Assembly: GCA_021200475.1 (NCBI GenBank)
Contig: JAJQGP010000097.1
Coordinates: forward strand, 1-40,756
Direction of reading: 5' to 3'
DNA: 40,756 nucleotides
From: Lachnospiraceae bacterium
GTDB lineage: Bacteria > Bacillota > Clostridia > Lachnospirales > Lachnospiraceae
The translations under genes and the position numbers were made by a program. A model generated the notes under the pieces. The model had not been told where the DNA came from, did not search any database, and saw only the letters and a list, made by a program, of their open reading frames with translations. This document shows positions 17,030-26,116 of the stretch, piece by piece. Each line of letters begins with the position of its first letter. The stretch's first letter is position 1.

Positions 17030-18076
17030 ATGCTGAAAAATGTAGTCTTTATGGGAACACCTGATTTTGCGGTGGGTACACTAAAGGCACTGATCGCGTC
17101 AGAAAAATATCAGGTACAGGCCGTTTTTTCCCAGCCGGATAAACCGAAAGGCCGCAGCGGAGCACTTCAGATGTCTCCGGTAAAAGCGGCGGCAGTGGAG
17201 GCCGGGATTCCGGTGTACCAGCCGGTAAAAATCCGGGAGCCGCAGTGGCTTGCTCTTTTGACGGAGCTGCGTCCGGATGTGATTGTGGTGGTGGCGTTCG
17301 GGCAGATCATACCCCAGGCAATCCTTGATCTGCCGGAATACGGCTGTATCAATGTCCACGCATCGCTGCTTCCGAAATACCGCGGCGCCGCGCCGATCCA
17401 GTGGGCGGTGATCAATGGGGAAAAGGAGTCCGGGGTGACCACGATGCGCATGGATGCCGGACTCGATACCGGGGATATGATTTTGCGAAAAACGGTGGAG
17501 CTGGATAAAAATGAGACAGGCGGGAGCCTGTTTGACAAGTTAAGTGTGACCGGAGCCGGATTGCTTCTGGAGACGCTGGAGGCTCTCGAAAATGGGACCG
17601 CCGGCTTTGAAAAACAGCCGGAAGTCAGTCCAACGCCTTACGCGGCGATGCTGAAAAAAGAGGATGGCCGTATCGACTGGAGCATGAGTGCGCACGCGAT
17701 CGAGTGCCGGATCCGCGGCCTGGACCCATGGCCGGGCGCCTGGACCAGATTTCACGGGAAGCTGTTGAAAATCTGGAAGGCGGAGGTCGTGGAAGAACGA
17801 CACCAGACCGCTGAAGGATATTCGCAGCCCGAGGAAGATCAGCGGAAGACGGCAGAAGATCAGCCACAGGCTGCGGCAGGCTCGGCGCAGGTTTCGTTTG
17901 CGGCGCAAAATCAGGATACCTGCGGTGTCGTATGTGCGGTTACAAAAAATGCGCTTCATGTACAGACCGGAGATGGTATCCTTTCGATTTCAGAACTACA
18001 GCCGGAAGGAAAAAAAAGGATGTCTATTGATGCATTTCTGCGCGGCTATCCGGTTAAAACCGGGGAGAATCTATAA
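17030..18076 (+). CDS. fmt: Methionyl-tRNA formyltransferase
   Basis: Formylates initiator Met-tRNA using 10-formyl-tetrahydrofolate. The 348-aa protein has the N-terminal FMGTPDFAV start, VVAFGQIIPQAIL, the active-site HASLLPKYRGAAPIQWA (His at 110), and the SGVTTMRMDAGLDTGDM stretch. The C-terminal OB domain is interrupted by a Gln/Glu/Ala-rich insertion of about 45 residues (around 250-295) that is not part of the usual fold. An A8 run (18010-18017) near the 3' end is read in frame here, in contrast to the A7 breaks in cas5c and cas8c. Confidence 0.96.
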   Translation: MLKNVVFMGTPDFAVGTLKALIASEKYQVQAVFSQPDKPKGRSGALQMSPVKAAAVEAGIPVYQPVKIREPQWLALLTELRPDVIVVVAFGQIIPQAILDLPEYGCINVHASLLPKYRGAAPIQWAVINGEKESGVTTMRMDAGLDTGDMILRKTVELDKNETGGSLFDKLSVTGAGLLLETLEALENGTAGFEKQPEVSPTPYAAMLKKEDGRIDWSMSAHAIECRIRGLDPWPGAWTRFHGKLLKIWKAEVVEERHQTAEGYSQPEEDQRKTAEDQPQAAAGSAQVSFAAQNQDTCGVVCAVTKNALHVQTGDGILSISELQPEGKKRMSIDAFLRGYPVKTGENL

Positions 18077-18222
18077 AAAGATTTGCAATAATCCATGCGG
18101 TGTGATATTCTGGATGTGAAGTGGTTGTTCATAACCAAAGCCTGGATTAAGGATCTGCTGTTCATAACAGCTGCAATGTGGAATGAAAAAGGTGGATAAA
18201 ATCAGGAGAGGAGGGCAACAAT

Positions 18223-18408
18223 ATGCCGACAAACGAAAAAGAATATAATGGTTATTTGTTTGACCAACTGACTTTGCTGGAAGATATTGAAGAAGTTGCC
18301 AAAGAAGAGGGAGCAAAAGAAACTCTGAAATTGATTGACAAAAAGCGTCGACAGGTAGAGCGAAAATTATATCAGGCGCCGCCGCTTCCTCAGGATAATG
18401 TATCATAA
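18223..18408 (+). CDS. Small hypothetical protein
   Basis: A 61-aa, highly charged, probably all-helical protein (EDIEEVAKEEGAKETLKLID, then KKRRQVERKLYQ) with a Pro-rich tail. It has an excellent ribosome-binding site (GGAGAGGAGGGCAAC), which supports expression. I recognise no family. It sits between fmt and the zinc peptidase gene and is followed by a hairpin terminator, so it may be its own transcript or the end of the fmt one. Confidence 0.6.
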   Translation: MPTNEKEYNGYLFDQLTLLEDIEEVAKEEGAKETLKLIDKKRRQVERKLYQAPPLPQDNVS

Positions 18409-18415
18409 GCATATG

Positions 18416-18440
18416 GCCGCCGGGATTCTGGCGGCTTTAT
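18416..18440 (+). terminator. Hairpin terminator after the small ORF
   Basis: GCCGCC (18416-18421) and GGCGGC (18430-18435) form a 6-bp GC stem with an 8-base loop, followed by TTTATT. The U-run is short, so termination is probably partial. Confidence 0.6.
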
Positions 18441-18471
18441 TAACCTTTTTTAAATATCGGAGGAGTGCTCA

Positions 18472-19170
18472 ATGTATTATGGATATTATGGCTTTGACTG
18501 GACGTATCTGCTGGTAATTATTGGTCTGGTACTTTCCCTGGCAGCGTCCGCTCATGTGAAGAATACCTTCCGGAAATATGACAGCGTGCGCAGTATGCAC
18601 AATCTGACCGGAGCGATGGCGGCACAGAAGGTGCTGCAGAGCGCCGGACTTTATGATGTGCGGATTGAGCGGGTATCCGGCGAACTGACGGATCATTATG
18701 ATCCGCGCACAAAGACGCTGCGGCTTTCAAACAGTACCTACGGTTCAAATTCGGTGGCGGCGGTCTGTGTGGCGGCGCATGAGTGCGGACACGCGGTGCA
18801 GGATCAGGTGGGGTATGCTCCGCTGGCGTTTCGCAGCTCTCTGGTACCGGTGGCGAATTTTGGCTCCTCGCTGGGGTGGCCGATCTTCCTGTTTGGGTGG
18901 ATTCTATCCTTTCAGCCGCTGATCACGGCGGGAATTGTATTGTTTACGCTGGCGGTACTGTTTCAGCTTGTGACACTGCCGGTAGAATTTAACGCATCCT
19001 CCCGTGCCCTGCGGATTCTTGAGGATACACATGTTCTGGGAGACCAGGAGCTTGCCGTCGGCCGAAAAGTGCTCGGAGCGGCGGCGTTGACGTATGTAGC
19101 CAGTCTGGCGGCTTCTTTGCTGCAGCTGCTGCGGCTGGTGCTTCTGTCAGGAGGGAGACGACGCAGATGA
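18472..19170 (+). CDS. Membrane zinc metallopeptidase, YugP type
   Basis: A 232-aa integral membrane protein of the neutral zinc metallopeptidase family (YugP of Bacillus). It has an N-terminal membrane segment, the zinc motif AAHECGHAVQ (HECGH at 103-107), two hydrophobic helices in the middle (SSLGWPIFLFGWIL and ITAGIVLFTLAVLF), then LPVEFNASSRALRIL, a strongly conserved segment of this family. The extreme N-terminus is Tyr/Gly-rich. Its physiological substrate is not known. It overlaps rsmB by ATGA and, as in many Clostridia, belongs to the fmt-rsmB-rlmN operon. Confidence 0.9.
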   Translation: MYYGYYGFDWTYLLVIIGLVLSLAASAHVKNTFRKYDSVRSMHNLTGAMAAQKVLQSAGLYDVRIERVSGELTDHYDPRTKTLRLSNSTYGSNSVAAVCVAAHECGHAVQDQVGYAPLAFRSSLVPVANFGSSLGWPIFLFGWILSFQPLITAGIVLFTLAVLFQLVTLPVEFNASSRALRILEDTHVLGDQELAVGRKVLGAAALTYVASLAASLLQLLRLVLLSGGRRRR

Positions 19171-20519
19171 CGAAACCGGTAAACATTCGTGAGATATGCC
19201 TCGGCATGCTGATGGAGATCACCGAGGAAGAGGCCTACAGCCATGTGGTTCTGCGGGAGACACTGGAGAAATATCAGTATCTGGAAAAGCGGGACCGCGC
19301 GTTTATCACGAGAGTCGTAGAGGGCACACTGGAGCATATGATCCAGATCGATTATATTATCGAGCAGTTTTCCAATGTGCCCGTTTATAATATGAAGCCG
19401 CTGATCCGCAATTTGCTGCGGATGTCGGTGTATCAGCTCAAGTATATGGACAGCGTGCCGGATTCCGCGGTGTGTAATGAAGCGGTTCGGCTGGCACAGA
19501 AAAGAGGTTTTTATAATCTGAAAGGCTTTGTGAACGGTGTATTGCGCAATACTGCGCGCCGTCTGTCTCAGGTTCGCTATCCGGATCCTCAGCGGGAACC
19601 CATGCGTTATCTGTCGGTGAAATATTCGTTTCCAATCTGGATGATCAACAAATGGATGACGCAGTTTGGATATGAGACGACGGAGATCATGTGTCGGGAT
19701 TCTCATGTGACGAGAGGCACAATCGTGCGCTGCAATCTGGCAAAGGCGTCCAAAGAGGAGATCATTCAGGAGCTCACGGCGCAGAACATCACGGTAAAGC
19801 AGCATCCTTATCTGGATTACGCGCTGGAAATCTCAGATTACAATTATATCGGGGCGGTTTCCGCATTCCGTAAGGGCTGGATTCAGGTGCAGGATATCAG
19901 TTCCATGCTTGTGGCGGAGATTGCTGCGCCAAACTGGGGAGATTACTGCATCGATGTCTGTGCGGCTCCCGGGGGCAAAAGCCTGCATATCGCAGATAAG
20001 CTGATGGGCAGCGGCTATGTGGAAGCGCGCGATATTTCCGAGCGCAAGGTGCAGATGATGCAGGAAAACATCGAGCGCACAGAGGCCATCAACATTCGTG
20101 CGATGCGGATGGACGCAACGGTGATGGATGAGGAGTCCAGGGGAAAAGCGGATATTGTATTGGCGGATGTCCCCTGCTCTGGTCTCGGCGTGATCCGGAA
20201 AAAACAGGATATCAAGTACAAAATGTCGGAAAAACAGCAGCAGGATATCATCCGGCTGCAGAGACGGATTCTGCAGAATGTGCAGAATTATGTCCGTCCG
20301 GGCGGGACGCTGATTTACAGCACCTGTACGGTAGGGGCGGATGAGAATCAGTATAATATGAAATGGTTTCTGGAGAATTTTCCATTCCATCTGGAGAGCA
20401 TTGATTCTTATATTTGTGATGAATTGAAAAGCCGTACGACTGCCGGAGGATATATCCAGCTTTTGCCGGGAGTCCATCAGTCCGACGGATTCTTTATCGC
20501 GCGGCTTGGGAGGAATTGA
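19167..20519 (+). CDS. rsmB: RsmB, 16S rRNA m5C967 methyltransferase
   Basis: Methylates C967 of 16S rRNA with S-adenosylmethionine. The 450-aa protein has the NusB-like RNA-binding domain at the N-terminus (RDRAFITRVVEGTLEHMIQID; NLLRMSVYQLKYMD). The Rossmann methyltransferase follows: DVCAAPGGKSLHIADKL, then ADVPCSGLGVIRKKQDIKY with Cys 337, and YSTCTVGADENQ with the nucleophile Cys 387. Length is normal. The start overlaps the zinc peptidase gene by four bases and rlmN starts 3 bases after its stop, so the three genes are translated as one unit. Confidence 0.96.
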   Translation: MTKPVNIREICLGMLMEITEEEAYSHVVLRETLEKYQYLEKRDRAFITRVVEGTLEHMIQIDYIIEQFSNVPVYNMKPLIRNLLRMSVYQLKYMDSVPDSAVCNEAVRLAQKRGFYNLKGFVNGVLRNTARRLSQVRYPDPQREPMRYLSVKYSFPIWMINKWMTQFGYETTEIMCRDSHVTRGTIVRCNLAKASKEEIIQELTAQNITVKQHPYLDYALEISDYNYIGAVSAFRKGWIQVQDISSMLVAEIAAPNWGDYCIDVCAAPGGKSLHIADKLMGSGYVEARDISERKVQMMQENIERTEAINIRAMRMDATVMDEESRGKADIVLADVPCSGLGVIRKKQDIKYKMSEKQQQDIIRLQRRILQNVQNYVRPGGTLIYSTCTVGADENQYNMKWFLENFPFHLESIDSYICDELKSRTTAGGYIQLLPGVHQSDGFFIARLGRN

Positions 20520-20522
20520 GCG

Positions 20523-21623
20523 ATGAAAGAGAAGACCGGTGCGGCTGCGGCGGAAACGGTCGGTTCAGAGACAGCGGCGCAGGAAACGAAAACAGACATC
20601 AAGTCCCTGACCTTAGAGGAGCTTACGGCGGAAGTGATTGCGTCTGGAGAAAAAACATTTCGCGCGAAACAGCTTTATCAGTGGATGCATCAGAAGCTGG
20701 CACGCAATTATGATGAGATGACGAATCTGCCGAAGACCTTTCGGGAAAAGCTGGCCAAGGAGTATACATACACTTCGCATACGCTGGTGGAACGCCGTGT
20801 CTCAGCAGTGGATGGAACAGAGAAATATCTGTTTGAACTTTCCGATGGCAATGTGATTGAAAGCGTATTGATGCGCTATCATTTTGGAAATTCCGTCTGT
20901 ATCTCCTCTCAGGTTGGCTGCCGGATGGGCTGCCGCTTTTGCGCTTCGACCATCGGGGGACTTACGAGAAATCTTCTCCCTTCTGAAATGCTTGACCAGG
21001 TCTATGCCATCCAGCGGCTGACCGGGGAGCGCGTTTCACACCTTGTGGTCATGGGAACCGGGGAGCCGCTGGATAACTACGATCATCTGCTTCGCTTTAT
21101 CCGGCTTTTATCCGACGAAAATGGCCTGCATATCAGCCAGAGAAATATTACGGTATCGACCTGCGGACTTGCAGAAAAAATCCGCGGCCTGACACAGGAA
21201 CGGCTGCAGATCACGCTGGCGTTGTCGCTGCATGCTTCTTCGCAGGAAAAACGAAAAGAGCTGATGCCGGTCGCGTACCGGTATGAGCTGGGGGATGTGC
21301 TGGATGCCTGCCGGTATTATTTTGAACAGACCGGGAGGTGAATGACATTTGAGTACAGTCTGGTTGGAGGAGTGAATGACACCTCGAAAGACGCAGAGCA
21401 GCTTGCGAAGCTTCTGAAGGGAATGAACTGCCATATCAATCTGATACCGGTCAACCCGATCAAAGAAAGGGATTACGTACAATCTGAGCAGCGGGTGATC
21501 ACTGCATTCAAAAATAAACTTGAAAAATACGGAATAAATGTTACTATTAGGAGAGAGATGGGGCGCGATATCAGCGGCGCCTGTGGTCAGCTCCGCAAGG
21601 GGTATCTGGAGCAGGCGCAATAA
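20523..21623 (+). pseudogene. rlmN: RlmN, 23S rRNA/tRNA adenine-C2 methyltransferase, interrupted by an in-frame TGA
   Basis: RlmN is a radical-SAM enzyme that methylates A2503 of 23S rRNA and A37 of some tRNAs. The frame 20523-21341 (272 aa) holds the CxxxCxxC cluster (GCRMGCRFCAS; Cys 133, 137, 140) and GTGEPLDNYD. It stops at TGA 21339-21341. The same frame resumes at once with MTFEYSLVGGVNDTSKDAEQ and ends at 21623; this part carries the second catalytic cysteine (ACGQL, Cys 354). The family normally has TGRR-x-TFEY here, so the TGA most simply replaces a CGA arginine codon (one C-to-T change). Without the stop the protein would be 366 aa, a normal size. GGGAGG precedes the TGA and an ATG follows it, so restart is possible but the spacing is tight. 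Confidence 0.9.
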
Positions 21624-21723
21624 AATCGCGCTGTGCGCGATGGCGCCTGCGCAGGTGGTAAGGAATCTCCCGCGAGCGGGACCTTACCACAGTAAATGGA
21701 GCAGGCGCAATAAAATCGCGCTG
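21607..21723 (+). repeat. 27-bp direct repeat around a hairpin, duplicating the rlmN end
   Basis: TGGAGCAGGCGCAATAAAAT plus CGCGCTG occurs at 21607-21633 and again at 21697-21723, exactly 90 bases apart. The first copy includes the rlmN stop codon. Between them is a hairpin with a perfect 9-bp outer stem GTGGTAAGG/CCTTACCAC and an inner CCCGC/GCGGG stem. The second unit has a shortened version (TTCTTACCACAG). This looks like a tandem duplication of the gene end plus its downstream hairpin, later eroded. Confidence 0.75.
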
Positions 21724-21776
21724 CGTGTGGGTGGCAGGATATTCTTACCACAGGCTACAGAGAAAGGACATGCACA

Positions 21777-22496
21777 ATGAAGGTTTACAGCGTCACGGAC
21801 ATTGGCAGGAGGCGAACTTCAAATCAGGATTTTATCTATGCCTCGGATCAGCCGGTCGGCAATCTTCCGAATCTGATGATTGTTGCGGACGGGATGGGGG
21901 GACACAATGCGGGAGATCTGGCTTCCCGCTACACGGTAGAATCTATGATCGAGTATCTGGGGCAGGCGCAGGAGAAACGGCCGATCCCGCTTCTTTCAGA
22001 AGCGATTCATTTTGCGAATGACCAGGTGATTGAGAAAGCATCGACGGATAAAACCCTGGAGGGGATGGGGACGACCGTGGTGGCCGCAGTGGTCAAGGAT
22101 GGATATCTGTATGTAGCGAATGTTGGTGACAGCAGGCTGTATCTGATGGATCAGGAGATTTCTCAGATTACCAGGGATCATTCCCTGGTGGAAGAGATGG
22201 TACGGATGGGGGAGCTGCAGCGCAAGGACGCGCGTACGCATCCGGATAAGAATGTTATTACCAGGGCGATCGGGGTGAAATCGCCTGTGCGGGTTGATTT
22301 TTTCGATGTGAAGCTGGAACCGGGCGATCATATTCTGCTTTGCTCAGACGGCCTTACCAATATGGTCGAGGATGCGGAGATTCTGCAGATTGTCAAAAAA
22401 TATCGTTCACCGAAGGAGGCGGCGCAGCATCTGGTGAATGAGGCAAACAAAAACGGAGGGAAAGATAATATCTCTGTGGTTCTCGCTGAGGTTTAA
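21777..22496 (+). CDS. prpC: PP2C-type serine/threonine protein phosphatase
   Basis: Dephosphorylates proteins phosphorylated by the neighbouring PASTA kinase. The 239-aa protein has the metal-binding PP2C motifs in order: SVTDIGRRRTSNQD, VADGMGGHNAG (Asp 38), GTTVVAAVV, ANVGDSRLYL, TRAIG, LCSDGLTNMV and the closing GGKDNISVVL. The start at 21777 follows AGAAAGGACATGCACA. It lies 11 bases upstream of the kinase gene, the conserved prpC-prkC pair of Firmicutes, and a short way below the damaged rlmN. Confidence 0.95.
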   Translation: MKVYSVTDIGRRRTSNQDFIYASDQPVGNLPNLMIVADGMGGHNAGDLASRYTVESMIEYLGQAQEKRPIPLLSEAIHFANDQVIEKASTDKTLEGMGTTVVAAVVKDGYLYVANVGDSRLYLMDQEISQITRDHSLVEEMVRMGELQRKDARTHPDKNVITRAIGVKSPVRVDFFDVKLEPGDHILLCSDGLTNMVEDAEILQIVKKYRSPKEAAQHLVNEANKNGGKDNISVVLAEV

Positions 22497-22507
22497 GGGG
22501 AGAGGAT

Positions 22508-24787
22508 ATGTTAAGTGCAGGAGTATTTATACAGAACAGGTATGAGATTATGTCCCGTATCGGTTCCGGTGGTATGGCGGATGTTTATAAGGCAAAGGAC
22601 CATAAGCTGAACCGTTTTGTGGCTGTTAAGGTGCTGAAAAATGAATTCCGGGACGACAAGGTGCTTGTCTCCAAATTCCGGGCAGAGGCACAGGCAGCAG
22701 CCGGACTGGCTCATGGGAACATTGTCAATATTTATGATGTCGGGGAAGAAGCCGGGATCAATTATATCGTGATGGAGCTGGTGGAAGGCATTACTCTGAA
22801 AGAGTACATTGCAAGTAAGGGGCACCTCTCGGCAAGAGAGATGACCAGTATTGCACTGCAGATTTCTGCCGGTCTGGAGGCTGCTCACAACAACGGGATT
22901 ATTCACCGTGATGTGAAGCCGCAGAACATCATTATTTCCACGGATGGAAAGGTAAAGGTGGCGGATTTCGGAATCGCGCGGGCAGCGAGTACGAATACGA
23001 TCACGTCTACGATGATGGGATCCGTACATTATACATCACCAGAGCAGGCGCGGGGCGGGTACAGCGATGAGAAGAGCGATATTTATTCGCTTGGCATTAC
23101 GATGTATGAAATGCTGACCGGTCATGTCCCGTTTGACGGGGATACGGCGGTGGCGATTGCACTGCATCATTTACAGGATGAATTGCATGGGCCGAAGGAA
23201 GAATTTCCGGAAATCCCTTACAGTACAAACCAGATTATCCTGAAATGTACGCAGAAAAGCGCAGATCGCCGTTATCCGAATATGACGGAGCTGATTCGTG
23301 ACCTGCGGGAGTCCCTGGTCAATCCGGAAGGGGATTTTGTGACCTGGGTGGTGCCGGATCGGACTTCCCAGACGATTGTGATGTCGAAGGAAGAGATGGC
23401 ACAGATTAAGGCGGAGCAGCGCATGCCGTCTTATGATGAGACGCTGAATGTGGGTGCGGCGGCGAATATGCATGTACAGGAGACCGGATCGATACAGAAC
23501 CGTGCTTATCAGCCGGGCAGCTATTACCAGAAGAGTCAGTATCAGGACGTCTCGCCGATGGACGGTTCCTATGACGGCACCCGCTGGAGCGGAGGATATC
23601 GGACGGATGCGGGGATTGATTCCGGTTATTATGGCTCTTATGATGGCTCCTATGGGGAAACTGGCGTCTATGATCTGGAAAACAATGATCAGGAAGAGGG
23701 CTATGAGCTGGATGAGTCTTTTGAGGACTCGCGTACACGCAGAAAAAAAGACCATGATACGGACAGCGATCTGAATCCAAAGCTGGAGAAGGCCGTGACG
23801 CTGGGCGGTATTATCATTGCGGTGATCGTTGGCATTGTTTTTCTGGTTCTTCTCGCAAAAGCGTTTGGCCTGATGAATTTTTCAGGAAATAAAAAATCAG
23901 CTTCCGATGGGGACAACATTGTGATAGAGACTTCTTCTGAATCTGAGACAGAGACAGAGACCGAGAAGCAGACGGAGTCAGAGACAGAATCAGAGACTTC
24001 AGCGGAATTTGTGCTGGATAATCTCAGCAATATGGCGCTCACGCAGGCGCAGGCGCTTCTGATCACAAAGGGCTTGAAATACACGGTGGATCAGACGCAG
24101 TACAGCGACACAGTGGCAAGCGGATATATTATATCGACGGATCCGGAATATGGAGAACTGGTAAGTACTGGCGATACGATTACTCTTTACGTCAGCCAGG
24201 GACCGGAGGAGACGGAAGAGAGTGAGGAAACGGTTACAGAATATAAGACCCTGTGGAATCTGACCGGATATACGGTGGAACGGGCGGAGGAAGCTCTGGA
24301 AATGCTCGGTCTGACTGCGGCTTACGCATATGAGTCCAGCGACACGATCAGTGCAGGCATGGTGACGCGTACAAGTGCGGAGGATACGGACAATCAGGTT
24401 CCCAAGGGAAGTACGGTTACTCTTTACATCAGTACCGGACCGGATACCTCATCTGACTCATCGGATGATGACAATATTACCATAGAGGACAGCAGCAGTA
24501 CGACCTCTTCTTCCGATACGACCACAAGCGGCATCTGGATGTGCAATGCTTCTCTGACGGCGCCTTCCGGATATACAGGCCAGCCTGTGCGGATTACACT
24601 TTACCAGAATGGTACGGAGACGACGATTTTTGAGGGGACGACAACGTTTCCTTATACGCTTCAGGTGGAAGGTGCGAGTGGAGAGTCTACGGGAATTGCG
24701 TATGTCTATCTGCTCGACGAGGAGACTGGCGAGGTGATCAGCAAGATTGAATATTCCGGGATCACATTCAGTGAAGTCAGTTCGTAG
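22508..24787 (+). CDS. prkC: PrkC, PASTA-domain serine/threonine kinase
   Basis: A membrane kinase that senses muropeptides or lipid II and regulates cell-wall growth. The 759-aa protein has the kinase domain at about 1-270: GSGGMADVYKAKD, AVKVL, HRDVKPQNIII, VADFGIARA and MGSVHYTSPEQARGG. A long Gly/Ser/Tyr/Asp-rich juxtamembrane stretch follows, then one membrane helix (about 432-453, GGIIIAVIVGIVFLVLLAKA). Outside the cell there is a Glu/Thr/Ser-rich spacer, two PASTA domains (about 498-565 and 578-650) and a C-terminal beta domain of about 80 residues after a Ser/Thr/Asp linker. Many homologues have three or more PASTA units, so two plus a different end domain is on the short side. Confidence 0.95.
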   Translation: MLSAGVFIQNRYEIMSRIGSGGMADVYKAKDHKLNRFVAVKVLKNEFRDDKVLVSKFRAEAQAAAGLAHGNIVNIYDVGEEAGINYIVMELVEGITLKEYIASKGHLSAREMTSIALQISAGLEAAHNNGIIHRDVKPQNIIISTDGKVKVADFGIARAASTNTITSTMMGSVHYTSPEQARGGYSDEKSDIYSLGITMYEMLTGHVPFDGDTAVAIALHHLQDELHGPKEEFPEIPYSTNQIILKCTQKSADRRYPNMTELIRDLRESLVNPEGDFVTWVVPDRTSQTIVMSKEEMAQIKAEQRMPSYDETLNVGAAANMHVQETGSIQNRAYQPGSYYQKSQYQDVSPMDGSYDGTRWSGGYRTDAGIDSGYYGSYDGSYGETGVYDLENNDQEEGYELDESFEDSRTRRKKDHDTDSDLNPKLEKAVTLGGIIIAVIVGIVFLVLLAKAFGLMNFSGNKKSASDGDNIVIETSSESETETETEKQTESETESETSAEFVLDNLSNMALTQAQALLITKGLKYTVDQTQYSDTVASGYIISTDPEYGELVSTGDTITLYVSQGPEETEESEETVTEYKTLWNLTGYTVERAEEALEMLGLTAAYAYESSDTISAGMVTRTSAEDTDNQVPKGSTVTLYISTGPDTSSDSSDDDNITIEDSSSTTSSSDTTTSGIWMCNASLTAPSGYTGQPVRITLYQNGTETTIFEGTTTFPYTLQVEGASGESTGIAYVYLLDEETGEVISKIEYSGITFSEVSS

Positions 24788-24887
24788 CGGCAGGCTTTGT
24801 CCTGCCTGGCAGGTTGGAAAAAGAAGACGGAACGGGTCTTGCAGGGGCGGGGTTTCCCGCCGGGATTAAAAATCCGACGGAGGATGA

Positions 24888-25817
24888 ATGCGTGGAAAGA
24901 TAATCAGAGGGGTCGGCGGCTTTTACTACGTACACGCGGAGGATGGAGCGGTTTACGAGTGCAGAGCGAAAGGAATTTTTCGAAAGGACAAGATGAAACC
25001 TCTTGTCGGCGATGATGTTGAGATTTCCGTATTGGATGAAAAGGAAAAAACCGGGAATGTTGACCGGCTGCTGCCACGGAAAAATATGCTGATTCGTCCG
25101 GCCGCAGCCAATGTTGACCAGGCGATGGTGGTGTTTGCTCTGACGCAGCCCAAACCAAATCTGAACCTGCTGGATCGTTTTCTGATCCTTATGAATCGTC
25201 AGGAGATTCCGGTGATTATCTGTTTTAACAAAACCGATCTGGCGGATGAGGAGCAGGCACGGGAGCTGGGGCGGATTTATCGCGGCTGCGGCTGTGAGGT
25301 GCGCTTTGTCAGCGCCGCACAGGGCGAAGGACTGGATGCGGTCCGCACCCTTCTGGAGGCAAAGACGACCGTACTGGCAGGGCCTTCCGGAGTTGGTAAA
25401 TCTTCGCTGACGAATTGTTTTTTGCCGGCAGAACACATGGAGGTCGGAGAGATCAGCCGGAAGATTGATCGGGGAAAGCATACGACCCGGCATACAGAGC
25501 TTCTGGTGCTGAAGCCTTACGCAGGGAGGAAACCGGTCAGAAATGCTTCAGAAACGATGGCTCCTGGCAACAGTTATCTTCTGGATACGCCCGGCTTCAG
25601 TTCTTTATATTTACAGGACATCGAATACGAAGAATTGAAAGACTATTTTCATGAATTTACCCCTTATGAGACGCGCTGCCGGTTTCAGGGCTGTATGCAT
25701 CTGAAGGAGCCGGATTGTGCAGTGAAAGAGGCCGTAGAGGCAGGGGAAATTCATCACGCCAGATACGAGAGCTACGTGCTGCTGGCGAAGGAATTGAAGG
25801 ACAGGCGAAAGTATTGA
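24888..25817 (+). CDS. rsgA: RsgA, ribosome small-subunit-dependent GTPase
   Basis: A late 30S assembly factor that checks the decoding centre. The 309-aa protein has an N-terminal OB fold (RGVGGFYYVHAEDGAVYECR; KPLVGDDVEI) and the circularly permuted GTPase with CFNKTDL, then GPSGVGKSS (about 165), then DTPGFSSL. The zinc site follows (CRFQGCMHLKEPDC and a His, from about residue 264). Between prkC and this gene is a 100-base spacer with short GC hairpins (GGCAGG/CCTGCC at 24790-24807) but no U-run. The ribosome-binding site is ACGGAGGATGA. A repeat element follows 28 bases after the stop. Confidence 0.96.
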   Translation: MRGKIIRGVGGFYYVHAEDGAVYECRAKGIFRKDKMKPLVGDDVEISVLDEKEKTGNVDRLLPRKNMLIRPAAANVDQAMVVFALTQPKPNLNLLDRFLILMNRQEIPVIICFNKTDLADEEQARELGRIYRGCGCEVRFVSAAQGEGLDAVRTLLEAKTTVLAGPSGVGKSSLTNCFLPAEHMEVGEISRKIDRGKHTTRHTELLVLKPYAGRKPVRNASETMAPGNSYLLDTPGFSSLYLQDIEYEELKDYFHEFTPYETRCRFQGCMHLKEPDCAVKEAVEAGEIHHARYESYVLLAKELKDRRKY

Positions 25818-25845
25818 AGCACAGCGCACAGGTATAAAATGAGGG

Positions 25846-26019
25846 TAACAGTTCAGAACAGCATCGAAATGAAAAGACAGACTGTGCAGGTTTACCTGCT
25901 AAAGGCTGTATTTTCATTTCGGGATGGGCGGAACGCCCATCAAGCCACAGACATATGACGCGTTAGCGGCATATAGCCTGCATCGCAGGCGGTCTGCGGC
26001 CTGCTGTTCTGAATAGTTA
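25846..26019 (+). repeat. Palindromic interspersed element, copy B
   Basis: A 174-bp element with ends TAACAGTTCAGAACAGC and GCTGTTCTGAATAGTTA. In order it can fold into: CGAAATGAAAA/TTTTCATTTCG enclosing GCAGGT-TT-ACCTGC; GATGGGCG-GAA-CGCCCATC; ATATGaCGC-gtta-GCGgCATAT; and GCCTGC-ATC-GCAGGC. TAAAAT (25835-25840) lies 6 bases upstream. A tail fragment of the same family (CAGTTCTGAATTGTCAC) reaches about 26084. It fills the spacer between rsgA and rpe. Copy D is the same element in the other orientation with an extra hairpin. Confidence 0.85.
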
Positions 26020-26116
26020 CAAATGAGGAATGATTCAGGAGGGCAGAGCGCAGGTCTGCGCTTCGTTTCAGTTCTGAATTGTCACACAAAAGGGATACGA
26101 TACAGGGAGAACAAAT

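Noticed and set aside
21339-21341. TGA in rlmN as a selenocysteine codon or altered genetic code
   Set aside because: The residue replaced is normally Arg, no SECIS-like hairpin is evident right after it, and other genes in the window end with TGA as a normal stop.
24790-24807. GGCAGG/CCTGCC hairpin after prkC as a terminator
   Set aside because: No U-run follows it, and rsgA is normally co-transcribed with prkC.
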